From the NCBI GenBank assembly GCA_013390905.1, contig JACATG010000001.1:62001-126000 (forward strand): DNA of 64,000 nucleotides, written 5' to 3'. Made by a program: the position numbers and the translations under genes. The stretch comes from Marine Group I thaumarchaeote (GTDB lineage Archaea; Thermoproteota; Nitrososphaeria; Nitrososphaerales; Nitrosopumilaceae). The notes below the pieces were generated by a model. That model saw only the letters and a list, made by a program, of their open reading frames with translations. It ran no database searches and had not been told where the DNA came from. Positions 35,443-44,754 of this stretch are shown here, in pieces. Position 1 is the stretch's first letter, and every line of letters starts with the position of its first letter.

Positions 35443-36390
35443 TTAAAAAGTATCCAGTCCTTTGAAATCAATTTTTACTGAAAAGCATTCATAATTCTTA
35501 TCTCTGAATTGATTGATAGAATGCTCCAAATTTAATTCATCTGTCAAGGAAATGATGCATCCACCTCCACCTGCCCCCGTAATTTTTGCCCCAAACGATG
35601 ATTTTTGTCCTACTTGGATAATGTCTCTCAATTTTTCATTTGAAACTCCAATTGTTTCAAGATACTCTTGATTCTGAATTATTTTTTGACCTAATTCTTT
35701 GATATTATTACCAGTCAATAACTTCAAAACATCTTCAACTAGTTTTGATTCATCATTGCATAACTTGGAAAATTCTATTTTATTTTCTTCTTTGAATTGC
35801 TTTACTCTTGCAACTACTGATTCTGTAGAATGTTTTATGTTTGAATTTGTAATTATTAGATGAAAATCAGGCTTAGATTTTATTTTAGTAAATCCATTTT
35901 TCTTATCATATTCCATAATGCCTCCATATGTACAAACAGTACAATCTGCTCCTGATGTGTTTTGAAAAATTGTTTTTTCAGCTGCAATTGCAAGTTCAAG
36001 AATTTCTTCTCTGGATGTTTCTATAAATAATCTGGAAATTGCTGCAGCACCTGCAACACAACAAGCAGATGATGAGCCTAAACCTACTCCGATTGGAATA
36101 TCTGATTCTATTATAATCTCAATCCCTGTGGTTTGATTTTGTGCTTGTAACATTTTGTTTGCTAAATAATAAAATGGTTTTAGTGGAGAATTAATTTCTG
36201 AAACAGGCTTGTTTGGTTCTAAAATTAAATCCCCTATGTTTGATTTGATAGAAATTTTCTCTCCTTCAATCTTTTCTGCTGTGACAGTAACTCTCTTGTT
36301 GATTGCACAAAGGATTGCTTTTACTCCATATACTACAAAATGTTCTCCAAAAAGAATAACTTTCCCTGGCGCAGAAGCTTTAGATTTCAA
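35443..36390 (-). CDS. mvk: Mevalonate kinase
   Basis: 315 residues, GHMP kinase fold. 'SAPGKVILFGEHFVVYG' and the ATP loop 'IPIGVGLGSSSACCVAGA' are diagnostic, with 'ITGAGGGGCIISL' near the C-terminus. Starts with TTG (MKSKASAPGK). Phosphorylates mevalonate in isoprenoid synthesis; upstream of ipk, idi and ggpps in one operon. Confidence 0.94.
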   Translation of the reverse strand: MKSKASAPGKVILFGEHFVVYGVKAILCAINKRVTVTAEKIEGEKISIKSNIGDLILEPNKPVSEINSPLKPFYYLANKMLQAQNQTTGIEIIIESDIPIGVGLGSSSACCVAGAAAISRLFIETSREEILELAIAAEKTIFQNTSGADCTVCTYGGIMEYDKKNGFTKIKSKPDFHLIITNSNIKHSTESVVARVKQFKEENKIEFSKLCNDESKLVEDVLKLLTGNNIKELGQKIIQNQEYLETIGVSNEKLRDIIQVGQKSSFGAKITGAGGGGCIISLTDELNLEHSINQFRDKNYECFSVKIDFKGLDTF

Positions 36391-36416
36391 GTAAACACTT
36401 TGGAATTTTGATTGAT

Positions 36417-37040
36417 TTATTCGATTTCCTCTTCTGTAATCTTTGTTTCAAAATCATCGATTTCATATTTCATTGATTCATCTTCTTTTAGTTCTCCTCT
36501 TTCAATGAGAATTTGACGTACCAATAACCAGTAAACTGTTGCTAGAGCTTTTCTTCCTCTATTGTTTGCTGGAATAATTACATCCAGTTTTGATGTAATG
36601 TTATCGGTATTTGCAATTCCTATGACCGGAATTCCTGCATTAGTTGCTTCTGTGATTGCTTGCTCATCAACTTGTGGATCTGAAATTAAGACTAATTTTG
36701 GTTCAATGTAATATGGCAATGAAGGATTTGTCAAAGTTCCTGGCATGAATCTTCCAATAAGTTTCTTAGAATCTAACATCTCACAGAATTTTTCAATTGG
36801 TGTTTCTGCATATTGTCTGCCTGAACATACAATGAGTTTGTCTGTTCCCAATCTATTGATAAATTTGGCTGCGGCTTTGATTTTCTCTAATGTTATGTCT
36901 AAATCAAGCATGTAAAGTCCTTCAGGACTGGCTTTAGTGATGAATGGTTTCATAAATTTTGTCTTTACTTGAGTTCCTACTCTAATTCCAGTAGCTAGGA
37001 TTTTCTTTTTGATGTCTATTGCTTCTGTTTGTTCACTCAT
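36417..37040 (-). CDS. rps2: Small-subunit ribosomal protein uS2
   Basis: 207 residues, archaeal uS2 with 'ILATGIRVGTQVKTKFM', 'PGTLTNPSLPYYIEPKLVLISDP' and 'GIPVIGIANTDN'. A C-terminal ~25-residue acidic tail (ELKEDESMKYEIDDFETKI) extends beyond the core. In archaea uS2 is commonly in an operon with eno and rpoN, as here. Confidence 0.96.
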   Translation of the reverse strand: MSEQTEAIDIKKKILATGIRVGTQVKTKFMKPFITKASPEGLYMLDLDITLEKIKAAAKFINRLGTDKLIVCSGRQYAETPIEKFCEMLDSKKLIGRFMPGTLTNPSLPYYIEPKLVLISDPQVDEQAITEATNAGIPVIGIANTDNITSKLDVIIPANNRGRKALATVYWLLVRQILIERGELKEDESMKYEIDDFETKITEEEIE

Positions 37041-37047
37041 AACGATT

Positions 37048-38286
37048 TTAAATCTCTGCCATACCGCGTATTAAATCATGCTCTGATAGGCGTAATAGTT
37101 CATTTAGTTTTGCTATTCTTTCTCCTCCAATTATACCAACTTTGAGCATTTTTGACTTTGTTGCAATTCCTATATGGGATATTTGTGAATCAATAGACTC
37201 GCCAGATCTATGTGATGTAATTAATCTGATATTGTTTTGATTTGCAACATTAGCAAATTCAAGAGCATCATAAAGACTTCCTGCTTGATTTACTTTTAAA
37301 ATTGCTGCATTACATGATTTTAAACCAATTGCTTTTGTCAGAATGTCTTTGTTTGTGACTATCAAATCATCTCCTGTAACCATAGTGTTTGGGAATTTGG
37401 CCGTAATCTCTGCCATGTCTTCAAATGCCTCTTCATGGACAGCATCTTCTGCAAAAATCAATTTGTATTTTTCAATAATATTTGCCACAAAATCAATCTG
37501 TTCTCCAGTAGAATTTTCAAATCCAGCTCTGTCGTAAACGTACTTTTGTTTTTCTTCATTCCATTGTGTAGATGATGCAAAGTCTACCCCTAAAGAGACC
37601 TCTTTTCCTAAAGTAAATCCTAAATTCTCACAAGCCTTTGCAGAAACTTCTAGTGCTTTTTGATTTTCTAATTTTGGTGCCCATCCTCCCTCATCCCCTC
37701 TTCCATTAGTAAAGTTAGGATCTTCTTTTTCTAAAACACGGCGTAATTCTTTATGTACTGACAAATTAGTTTCAATAGCTTCTTCTATAGTCTTTGAACC
37801 TGTTGCACAAATCAAAATCTCTTGAATGTCTGGAGTTCCAGGTCCTGCATGTGCTCCACCACCCAAAATATTTCCTAATGGAAATGGAAATTTAAATGAG
37901 GATTTTGGTGAAAGTATTTCAAATAATGGTTGCTCTGCTGCTTTTGCTGCTGACTCAATAGATGCAATTGTGACTGCAAAAGCAAGTGCACCCCCAATTC
38001 TTGAATAGTTTGTAGAATTATCCAAACTTTTCAGAGTATCGTGAATTCCTTTGAGATCTGAAGATTCTAACCCTATAAATTTTTGAGAATTTTCTTGTAA
38101 AATTCTAAGACTCTCTTCTGGTTTTCCATTAGGAAAACTTACTACTTCATATTTTCCTACACTAGCACCTGATGGAGCACAAACTCTTCCAAGAAACTTT
38201 CCCTCTGATTTAACATCTATCTCAATTGTTTTACTTCCTCTACTATTGTATAGAATCCGTCCTTCAATAGAGGAAATTCTTGTCAA
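37048..38286 (-). CDS. eno: Enolase (phosphopyruvate hydratase)
   Basis: 412 residues starting with TTG ('MTRISSIEGRILYNSRGSKT'). The usual S-R-G-(N/S)-P-T is here SRGSKT. Metal and catalytic segments 'FAEDAVHEEAFEDMAEI', 'VTGDDLIVTN', 'KVNQAGSLYDAL' and 'ITSHRSGESIDSQISHIG' are present. Interconverts 2-phosphoglycerate and phosphoenolpyruvate. Located between rpoN and rps2 with 1- and 7-bp gaps. Confidence 0.95.
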   Translation of the reverse strand: MTRISSIEGRILYNSRGSKTIEIDVKSEGKFLGRVCAPSGASVGKYEVVSFPNGKPEESLRILQENSQKFIGLESSDLKGIHDTLKSLDNSTNYSRIGGALAFAVTIASIESAAKAAEQPLFEILSPKSSFKFPFPLGNILGGGAHAGPGTPDIQEILICATGSKTIEEAIETNLSVHKELRRVLEKEDPNFTNGRGDEGGWAPKLENQKALEVSAKACENLGFTLGKEVSLGVDFASSTQWNEEKQKYVYDRAGFENSTGEQIDFVANIIEKYKLIFAEDAVHEEAFEDMAEITAKFPNTMVTGDDLIVTNKDILTKAIGLKSCNAAILKVNQAGSLYDALEFANVANQNNIRLITSHRSGESIDSQISHIGIATKSKMLKVGIIGGERIAKLNELLRLSEHDLIRGMAEI

Positions 38287-38287
38287 G

Positions 38288-38524
38288 TTACTCTAACTCA
38301 GATTGAACTTCTAGGTTTCTTCTCTGAATTGCTTCATAAAATGGAATTACTTGTTGAATTGTCTCGACAGTAGTCAAAAGCATTCTTCTACAACAATATC
38401 TTTCAGCTCCTAAAGAATCAAGAACTTTACCTGGCTCTTCTCCAACTTTAATTCTATTTTGAAAATCATCATATTTATCTGCAAGTAATTTTCCACATGT
38501 AAAACATCTAACTGGAATTAACAT
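38288..38524 (-). CDS. rpoN: DNA-directed RNA polymerase subunit N (Rpb10)
   Basis: 78 residues from ATG 38524 ([18 protein letters not shown]). The zinc motif is CFTC plus CCRRM. A longer frame runs upstream, but the family always begins at M(I/L)IPVRCF, and the TATA box lies 28 nt before this ATG. First gene of the rpoN-eno-rps2-mvk-ipk-idi-ggpps-gltX run. Confidence 0.95.
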   Translation of the reverse strand: MLIPVRCFTCGKLLADKYDDFQNRIKVGEEPGKVLDSLGAERYCCRRMLLTTVETIQQVIPFYEAIQRRNLEVQSELE

Positions 38525-38547
38525 ACGAACGAAAAAGTAATCAAGGA

Positions 38548-38556
38548 TTATAAAAA
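38548..38556 (-). promoter_or_regulatory. TATA box of the rpoN-to-gltX operon
   Basis: TTTTTATAA on the minus strand centred 28 nt before the rpoN ATG, in the 52-bp gap to tRNA-Leu. Start of a minus-strand run of about 8 kb; leaderless transcript predicted. Confidence 0.6.
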
Positions 38557-38576
38557 CCATGCAAGGAAATTTTGTT

Positions 38577-38661
38577 GCGGGCGTCGCCCAGCCTGGCCAA
38601 AGGCGCTAGCTTGAGGGGCTAGTCTCTCAGGAGTTCGTGGGTTCAAATCCCATCGCCCGCA
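38577..38661 (+). tRNA. tRNA-Leu (GAG)
   Basis: Class II tRNA with long variable arm. Acceptor GCGGGCG/CGCCCGC, anticodon stem CTAGC/GCTAG with loop TTGAGGG (anticodon GAG), variable arm TCTCTCAGGAGTT, T-arm GTGGG TTCAAAT CCCAT. No intron and no encoded CCA. Confidence 0.95.
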
Positions 38662-38677
38662 TATACAATTATGAAAA

Positions 38678-39292
38678 CTATTTCTCTAGTTTTTGTAATG
38701 CCTTAATTAGTTCAGCTCGCCTTTTCTCTTCTGTAATTGCAGATCTGACATCATCTACTAGAATTCTATTTACATCGATCTTTCTTCTAGCCTCTTTCAC
38801 CACTTTATCATACATTGAAAAAGTGTAAAGATGAAGATACAAATTTTCCATTACTTCAAAAACTCTTGTAGCCTCATCAATGTCACCAATTCTAATTTCA
38901 TCAAACACCCTTCTTTTCAATTCACCTACACAATCTAGCAACCCCAAAACATATGATTCTGGCATTACTGACAACTTTTTGTCTGAAGGAATTTCTTTTT
39001 TTTCAACAATCGCAATAAGACATGCAGCCTCTACAAATTCCTGTTCTGGTGTGATTAGGTATCTTCTAAGTCCACCTATTGCTTTTTTCTTGTATTTCTT
39101 CAACAATTTGTTTGCTTGTTTCAAATTATTTTTCCCAGTTTTCAGATCTCCTTTGTGAACAGCAATAATTGATCTGCTACAAAGAATAATTATTTCTCTT
39201 GTATTTTTTAATAGAAATTCTCTTGAATCTTGAATATTTTCTAAAGATTTTGCAATCTTGCTCAGTGATGGTTTTACATTTTTTAACGTCAT
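38678..39292 (-). CDS. Translin family protein
   Basis: 204 residues, entirely helical, with the translin features 'REFLLKNTREIIILCSRSII', 'YVLGLLDCVGELKRRVFDEI' and 'LHLYTFSMYDKVVKEARRKID'. Translin proteins bind RNA/DNA as octameric shells; some archaeal members act in RNA decay. Role here not defined. Confidence 0.85.
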   Translation of the reverse strand: MTLKNVKPSLSKIAKSLENIQDSREFLLKNTREIIILCSRSIIAVHKGDLKTGKNNLKQANKLLKKYKKKAIGGLRRYLITPEQEFVEAACLIAIVEKKEIPSDKKLSVMPESYVLGLLDCVGELKRRVFDEIRIGDIDEATRVFEVMENLYLHLYTFSMYDKVVKEARRKIDVNRILVDDVRSAITEEKRRAELIKALQKLEK

Positions 39293-39367
39293 GTTTGATA
39301 ATGCCTAAAAACTAGGATAAAGTCGTTTGCTAAATCTCTTATCTTGAAATTTTTTCTTCTAGGCATT

Positions 39368-40020
39368 CTATTTAAAAAAGAAATTAAATATCTTCTTCAA
39401 TCCTAATGATTTGTCATTTACATCTATAATTGGTGTGGGTTTTTCAACAAAAATCCCTCGTGGTCTATATAATAAAACTGCAAGTAAAATAATTCCAAGC
39501 AATAAAAAGTCCAGCCAAACAACATTAAATGGAACATATTCTTGAAATGAATCTTTGAAAAATATGATGAATTTTCGTAGTGTAACAAAGAGAAGTGTTC
39601 CAATAATTATTCCCTTGTTGTTTGCTAATCCTCAAATGAGAATCATAAGAAATGCCAAAAAGTCCAGCTTGCTCTATCGTATGCAAAGGCAATTGTTCCA
39701 CCAACATAAAATGCATACAATGCACCTGTTATAGCCGCAAGTGCTGCAGATACCATAATTATTTTAATTCTTATTTGTGTGGTGTTTTTTCTAAGCGATT
39801 CAGCTGCTACTTCATTATCTCTAACTGCTCTAAGCATTCTTCCAAGTGGTGAACGAATCATTTTTTCACTAAACACATACACAACAATTGTAATTAGGAT
39901 TAATCCTACAGTATCTATTGGGAATCGTAATTCCCCTGGAAGCAATGATAATGGATCTGGCACCTGAACTCCTAGTGTACCACCAACTAATGGGGTAAAA
40001 ATATTCCCAAAGCTCTTATT
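39368..40020 (-). pseudogene. livM: Decayed branched-chain amino acid ABC transporter permease (livM-like)
   Basis: Read 3'-ward on the minus strand, the region first encodes a LivM-like piece (LVGGTLGVQVPD, 'RSPLGRMLRAVRDNEVAAES', 'SAALAAITGALYAFYVGG') that ends at a TGA near 39643. Homology resumes in another frame as 'MILI', an internal TGA, then 'GLANNKGIIIGTLLFV' and 'LLGIILLAVLLYRPRGIFVEK' to the stop at 39368. So there is one frameshift plus one premature stop, and the first ~half of the gene is missing because nnrE begins at 40045. No other transporter genes (livH, livG, livF, livJ) are in the window. Upper boundary approximate. Confidence 0.85.
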
Positions 40021-40044
40021 TTGGATATGATTTTCTTGTAAATT

Positions 40045-40692
40045 ATGGAAATTACTGTTGATCAAATGTATCAAATTGAAAACAAAGGTCATGACATGGG
40101 ATTTCTAAAAAAATTCATGATGGAAAATGCAGGTGCTACATCAGTTAGACGATTAGTTGACAAACTTGGAAATGTAGAATCAAAAAATATTCTGATTTTT
40201 GTAGGATTGGGTAATAATGGCGGCGATGGTTTGGTAATGGCAAGACATTTAGCTGGTTATGGTGCAAAAGTTTCAGTAATGCTTCTTGGCACTCCTGATA
40301 AAATCAAAACTGAGGAAAGTAATTGGAATTGGTCTATTTTGCAGAAAATGCCATCTGTGAAACTAATGTCCGGAGATTCTTTTGACTTTGATTTCAAACC
40401 AGATGTTATAATAGATGGTATCTTTGGTACTGGAATATCTGGAGAAATTCGAGAGCCATATGCCTCTGCAATTAATTATATCAATCAAACAGATTGCTAC
40501 AAGTTTGCTGTAGATGTGCCATCTGGATTAAATCCACAAACAGGAGCGACTGCAAATATCTTTACAAAATGTGACATGACAGTTACATTTCATAAAATGA
40601 AACAAGGAATTCCTAAAAGAAAAGACTTGACAGGAGAATTGTATGTAGAAAAAATTGGAATCCCACCTGAAGCTGAAGAGGGTATTCTATGA
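40045..40692 (+). CDS. nnrE: NAD(P)H-hydrate epimerase (YjeF N-terminal domain)
   Basis: 215 residues. 'FVGLGNNGGDGLVMARHLAGYGA' and 'DGIFGTGISGEIREP' are the YjeF-N signatures; 'FAVDVPSGLNPQTG' follows. It interconverts R- and S-forms of hydrated NAD(P)H for repair. The dehydratase (YjeF-C) half that is often fused is absent and must be elsewhere. Overlaps the next gene by 4 bp (ATGA). Confidence 0.92.
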   Translation: MEITVDQMYQIENKGHDMGFLKKFMMENAGATSVRRLVDKLGNVESKNILIFVGLGNNGGDGLVMARHLAGYGAKVSVMLLGTPDKIKTEESNWNWSILQKMPSVKLMSGDSFDFDFKPDVIIDGIFGTGISGEIREPYASAINYINQTDCYKFAVDVPSGLNPQTGATANIFTKCDMTVTFHKMKQGIPKRKDLTGELYVEKIGIPPEAEEGIL

Positions 40693-41300
40693 AAGTTCAC
40701 CAAATTCAAGTTGGAAACATGCAGAACTTTACCTACATTGTTGAAGATGAGGATACAAATGAAGCAATCCTTATTGATCCATCATGGGAACTTGTTGAAT
40801 TAGAACTGATCATAAAAAGAAATAATCTAAAAATCAAATACATTGTAAACACACATCATCATTTTGATCATACGATGGGAAATGAAGCAATGACTGAATC
40901 AACAAAAGCTCCTATCATTCAGCATGAATTTTCTGAATTAAAACATGACATAACAGTAAAGGATGGAGATTATATTGAATTTGGTAATTCAAAATTAAAA
41001 GTCCTTCATACTCCTGGACATTCTAAGGACAGTATATGCCTAATAGGCGATGATAAAATTTTCTCAGGCGATACATTGTTTGTTGGAAATTGTGGTAGAG
41101 TTGATTTGCTTGGAGGAAGTGCAAAAGAACTCTATCATAGTCTTTTTGACATTCTTTATACCTTAGATGATGATTTGGTATTATATTCTGGTCACAATTA
41201 TGGCAATTCAAAAACATCAACTATTGGACAAGAAAAAATCACTAATCCTGTAATGCAAAAACGAACTGAACAACAATTTGTTGAAATGATAGGTCAGTGA
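40689..41300 (+). CDS. Metallo-beta-lactamase-fold hydrolase (glyoxalase II-like)
   Basis: 203 residues. Zinc motif 'NTHHHFDHTMGN' (HxHxDH type written H-H-H-F-D-H), second ligands in 'LHTPGHSKDSI' and 'YSGHNYG'. The family includes hydroxyacylglutathione hydrolases and other thioesterases; substrate uncertain in an organism without glutathione. Co-transcribed with nnrE and cobT. Confidence 0.88.
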   Translation: MKVHQIQVGNMQNFTYIVEDEDTNEAILIDPSWELVELELIIKRNNLKIKYIVNTHHHFDHTMGNEAMTESTKAPIIQHEFSELKHDITVKDGDYIEFGNSKLKVLHTPGHSKDSICLIGDDKIFSGDTLFVGNCGRVDLLGGSAKELYHSLFDILYTLDDDLVLYSGHNYGNSKTSTIGQEKITNPVMQKRTEQQFVEMIGQ

Positions 41301-41307
41301 ACTCTTT

Positions 41308-42372
41308 TTGGAAAATTTTGAACTATTTGGTAATATTGAAAAGGCTGAAAATTTTCTTGAAACAATAAAATCAGGAAGATTCCTTTTTTCATTTGTAATT
41401 TCATATACTGAAACTTGTGAAATTTCTGGAATCACTTTTGCAGGTGCAGACAAGAATTCAATTCAATTTACTCCCCCAGCTGATGCAGAGTATCTTCATT
41501 ATGGCTATTGTAAAACAATTGATAATATTCCAATGACTCCTGATGGAAAACCAACCCCTGGGCTATTAACTAAAACTGCCTTGGAATCGTCAAGCATTCC
41601 TCATTTAACAATTAATGCTGGTAGTAAAATTTCTCCTCAATTACCCTTCATTGAAACAGGATTGTCTTTTGGAAAAAATATTTCAATTCAAGACGCTATG
41701 ACAGATTCTCAAGTATCTCATGCAGTTGAGTATGGTCGAATTGTAGGAAGAAATATGGCATCTCTAACTGATTGTCTGATAATTGGTGAAAGTATTCCTG
41801 GTGGAACAACCACAGCATTAGCTGTATTAAGAGCATTTGGTTTTGATGCTAAAGTAAGTTCTAGCATTCCAAATAATCCTATTGAATTAAAAAATCAAGT
41901 TGTTAATTCTGCACTTGAAAGAATTAATTCTGATCATCCTTACAGTATTGTTGCAAAAGTTGGAGATCCAATGATTCCTTTTGTTGCAGGAATGTTGAGT
42001 TCTGCTTCTGATGTTTCTAAAGTAATGTTGGCTGGTGGAACCCAAATGACTGCAGTATTAGCATTTGCATCAAAAATTGGATTTAATGAAGAAAATACTG
42101 CAATTGGAACAACCTCTTACATAACAGACGATGAAAGTGCAAATTTCAAGAGCCTAGTCCCAAAAATTTCAGATATTCCTGCAATTTCTGTAAATCCAGG
42201 TTTGAAAAATTCACAATATTCTGGTTTAAGAGCATTTTCAGAAGGATTTGCAAAAGAAGGTGTGGGTGCAGGTGGTAGTATTATTTCATCTATGCTCAAA
42301 ACAGGAAATGACTCTGCAAAATTTTTAGAGTTGGCAGAAAAAGAATATCACAGATTATTTACTTCACTGTAA
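41308..42372 (+). CDS. cobT: Archaeal CobT-like nicotinate-nucleotide:dimethylbenzimidazole phosphoribosyltransferase (UPF0284)
   Basis: 354 residues from a TTG codon. The core segment 'IGESIPGGTTTALAVLRAFGF' and 'AGGTQMTAVLAFASKIGF' match the archaeal CobT-like family (UPF0284), which activates the lower ligand in cobalamin synthesis. Ammonia-oxidising archaea make cobalamin (known). The 3' end overlaps convergent glmS by 14 bp, the largest such overlap in the window. Confidence 0.85.
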   Translation: MENFELFGNIEKAENFLETIKSGRFLFSFVISYTETCEISGITFAGADKNSIQFTPPADAEYLHYGYCKTIDNIPMTPDGKPTPGLLTKTALESSSIPHLTINAGSKISPQLPFIETGLSFGKNISIQDAMTDSQVSHAVEYGRIVGRNMASLTDCLIIGESIPGGTTTALAVLRAFGFDAKVSSSIPNNPIELKNQVVNSALERINSDHPYSIVAKVGDPMIPFVAGMLSSASDVSKVMLAGGTQMTAVLAFASKIGFNEENTAIGTTSYITDDESANFKSLVPKISDIPAISVNPGLKNSQYSGLRAFSEGFAKEGVGAGGSIISSMLKTGNDSAKFLELAEKEYHRLFTSL

Positions 42373-44119
42373 CTGATTTTGCTAGGTTTCTAGGATAATC
42401 CGGGTCTGTTTCTTTTTCAAGTGCAACATAGTATGATAACAATTGAATTGGAATAATTTCTGAAATTGGATACAACACTTGATCTATTTTTGGAATTTCT
42501 ATCCAATAATCATAAACATCACTTTCTATATCTGAAACTCCAATAATTTTTGCTCCACGGGCTTTAATTTCTCTTGCACTTGTTATCGTATCTGAATATG
42601 TTGAATCATTTGGATTCATAATTATCACAAATACATCTGAATCCATTAATGCAAGAGGTCCATGTTTTAATTCTCCTCCTGGAATTCCCTCTGCATGAAT
42701 GTATGTTAATTCTTTAAGTTTTAGTGCTGCCTCTATTGCAATAGGATAATTTATTCCCCTACCTAAAACGTAAATGTCTGAAATTTCCTTTAATTCCTTT
42801 GCAATCTGTTGAATTTTTGTTGGATTCTCTAATATTTGTAAAATAGATTCAGAGAACTTTTCAAAATTAATTGTTATATCGTTATTAGTTAATTTTTGCA
42901 CAATTTTATAGATTATTACCAGTTGTGATGTGAAACTTTTTGTTGCTGCAACCCCGATTTCAGGTCCACAGTTCATTCCAATCACTACATCTGATCTGCG
43001 TGCAAGTGATGATGTAAGTAAATTAATAATAGAGATAATCTTGCAATTTTCTTTTTTTGCTATTCTTACCGCATCTAAGACATCTGCACTTTCTCCACTT
43101 TGAGATATTGCAATTAGAATAGAATTTTCTTCAATAATATCTGGCAAAAATTGGAGTTCACTTGAAATGATTGCTTCTACCTTAATTTTGGCATATTTTG
43201 ATAGAATTTGCTTTGCAATAAGTGCAGAATTATAACTAGTTCCGCTTCCAGTAATGTAGATATTTTTTGCATGTTTGATATAGTCAGCTGTTTTTTCGAT
43301 TGCATCAACTGTTTTTTCTCCAGCTTTCAAAATTGTTTCATGTTGTTCATAAATTTCTTTTAATGTAAAATGTGCATAATTTCCTTTGTATGCATCTCCA
43401 AATTCTTTTGAAACTTTTGTAATTTCGTGTTTTATCTTTTTACCATTAAAATCTAAAATTTGGAATCCTTCTTTATCTAAAATTATAAAATTTCTATTTT
43501 TCATATAAATTACATTATCTGTATATTCAATAAATCCTAAAACATCACTTGATAAAAAGACATTATCTTTGCTGACTCCAACAATTAATGGTTCATGAAA
43601 TCTAGCTGCTGCAAGTTGACCATTTTCAAACATTGCAACAAATGCATAATGTCCTTTAATTTCTGAAACTGTTTTCATAATTGTTTCTTTGACATCTCCA
43701 GTTAATTCATAATTTTTTTGAATCAAGTTTACAATAACTTCACTATCTGTTTCACTTTTGAAATTATACCCTTCACTTTCTAATTGTTTTTTTAATTCTT
43801 CAAAATTTTCTACAATTCCATTATGTACTATTGCAATTTTTCCAGAGTTGCTTGAATGTGGATGTGCATTGATATCGGTCACTTTTCCATGAGTTGCCCA
43901 TCTAGTGTGACCAATACCTACTTTTCCTGGAAGTGTATCTAAATGAATTTTTGAATTTACTTCATTTACCTTTCCTGTACCTTTCTTTAATTCAATTTTA
44001 TTATCTGATTCTGTTGCAACTCCCACACTATCGTATCCCCGATATTCCATTCTTTTTAATCCCTTTACAAGAATGGGTGCTGCAATTTCTTTTCCAGAGT
44101 AACCAATAATTGAACACAT
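42359..44119 (-). CDS. glmS: Glutamine-fructose-6-phosphate aminotransferase
   Basis: 586 residues. 'MCSIIGYSGKE' places the glutaminase nucleophile at Cys2; 'GIGHTRWATHGKVTDINAHPH' and 'SETDSEVIVNLI' follow. The C-terminal half has two SIS domains ('GSGTSYNSALIAKQIL', 'SQSGESADVLDAVR', 'LKELTYIHAEG'). Makes glucosamine-6-phosphate for surface glycans. Slightly shorter than bacterial GlmS (~609). Confidence 0.96.
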   Translation of the reverse strand: MCSIIGYSGKEIAAPILVKGLKRMEYRGYDSVGVATESDNKIELKKGTGKVNEVNSKIHLDTLPGKVGIGHTRWATHGKVTDINAHPHSSNSGKIAIVHNGIVENFEELKKQLESEGYNFKSETDSEVIVNLIQKNYELTGDVKETIMKTVSEIKGHYAFVAMFENGQLAAARFHEPLIVGVSKDNVFLSSDVLGFIEYTDNVIYMKNRNFIILDKEGFQILDFNGKKIKHEITKVSKEFGDAYKGNYAHFTLKEIYEQHETILKAGEKTVDAIEKTADYIKHAKNIYITGSGTSYNSALIAKQILSKYAKIKVEAIISSELQFLPDIIEENSILIAISQSGESADVLDAVRIAKKENCKIISIINLLTSSLARRSDVVIGMNCGPEIGVAATKSFTSQLVIIYKIVQKLTNNDITINFEKFSESILQILENPTKIQQIAKELKEISDIYVLGRGINYPIAIEAALKLKELTYIHAEGIPGGELKHGPLALMDSDVFVIIMNPNDSTYSDTITSAREIKARGAKIIGVSDIESDVYDYWIEIPKIDQVLYPISEIIPIQLLSYYVALEKETDPDYPRNLAKSVTVK

Positions 44120-44172
44120 AACTATTCTCTCTGATATTTTGGGATTATTTACAGATAAGCCTATTTTTTCGA

Positions 44173-44745
44173 TTATTTTGTTGAAGAACCATCATCTTTT
44201 GAAGTTGCTTCAGCTGGTGTCTCCACTGCTTCAGGTTCAGATTTTGTCTTTTCTAACATTTCTGGAATCTTAGATTCAGGTGTAAAATGAACATCGCCTT
44301 CTTCTCCAACTGTAACTGTGTATGATGGAATGTCTATTTTTCTGTTCCCAATCATTATGTGTCCATGAATTACTGCTTGTCTTGCTTGATATGGTGTTTT
44401 GAATCCAAGCTTCTTTGAAACAATAGTTTGTAATCTACGTGCAAGTAAATCATTTACATTTAGGTTAAGTACATCATCTAATGTTGCATCACTACTTACT
44501 AATCCAATTCTAGCAAGTGATTTCATTAGGATTGGTTCTTTTTCCTCTCTAACTTCTTGTCTTAATGCAAGCAATGATCTTGCTTGATGTCTCACACGTG
44601 ATAATTCTGTATGTGCTTTCCATAATTCTCTTTTAGTTCTTAATCCAAATGTGCCAAGAGTTTTTAGTTCTTCCATCTTTAGTTCATAATTAAGAGGTCT
44701 CTTTGGTTTTCTCCAAACTCTACGTGGATATTTTGGATCTCCCAT
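44173..44745 (-). CDS. rps4: Small-subunit ribosomal protein uS4
   Basis: 190 residues. '[21 protein letters not shown]' and the S4 domain '[15 protein letters not shown]...[22 protein letters not shown]' identify archaeal uS4. A C-terminal tail of ~30 residues, rich in Glu, Ala, Ser and Lys ([19 protein letters not shown]), goes beyond the fold. Downstream of rps13 in the usual archaeal order; no rps11 or rpoD follows here, since the next gene is glmS. Confidence 0.96.
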   Translation of the reverse strand: MGDPKYPRRVWRKPKRPLNYELKMEELKTLGTFGLRTKRELWKAHTELSRVRHQARSLLALRQEVREEKEPILMKSLARIGLVSSDATLDDVLNLNVNDLLARRLQTIVSKKLGFKTPYQARQAVIHGHIMIGNRKIDIPSYTVTVGEEGDVHFTPESKIPEMLEKTKSEPEAVETPAEATSKDDGSSTK

Positions 44746-44754
44746 TCAAAACAC

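Noticed and set aside
38525-38560. N-terminal extension of RpoN
   Set aside because: The family starts at M(I/L)IPVRCF and the TATA box lies between the upstream ATG and the true start.
39525-39725. Separate small gene on the minus strand
   Set aside because: It is an out-of-frame reading of the livM remnant with no independent coding signs.
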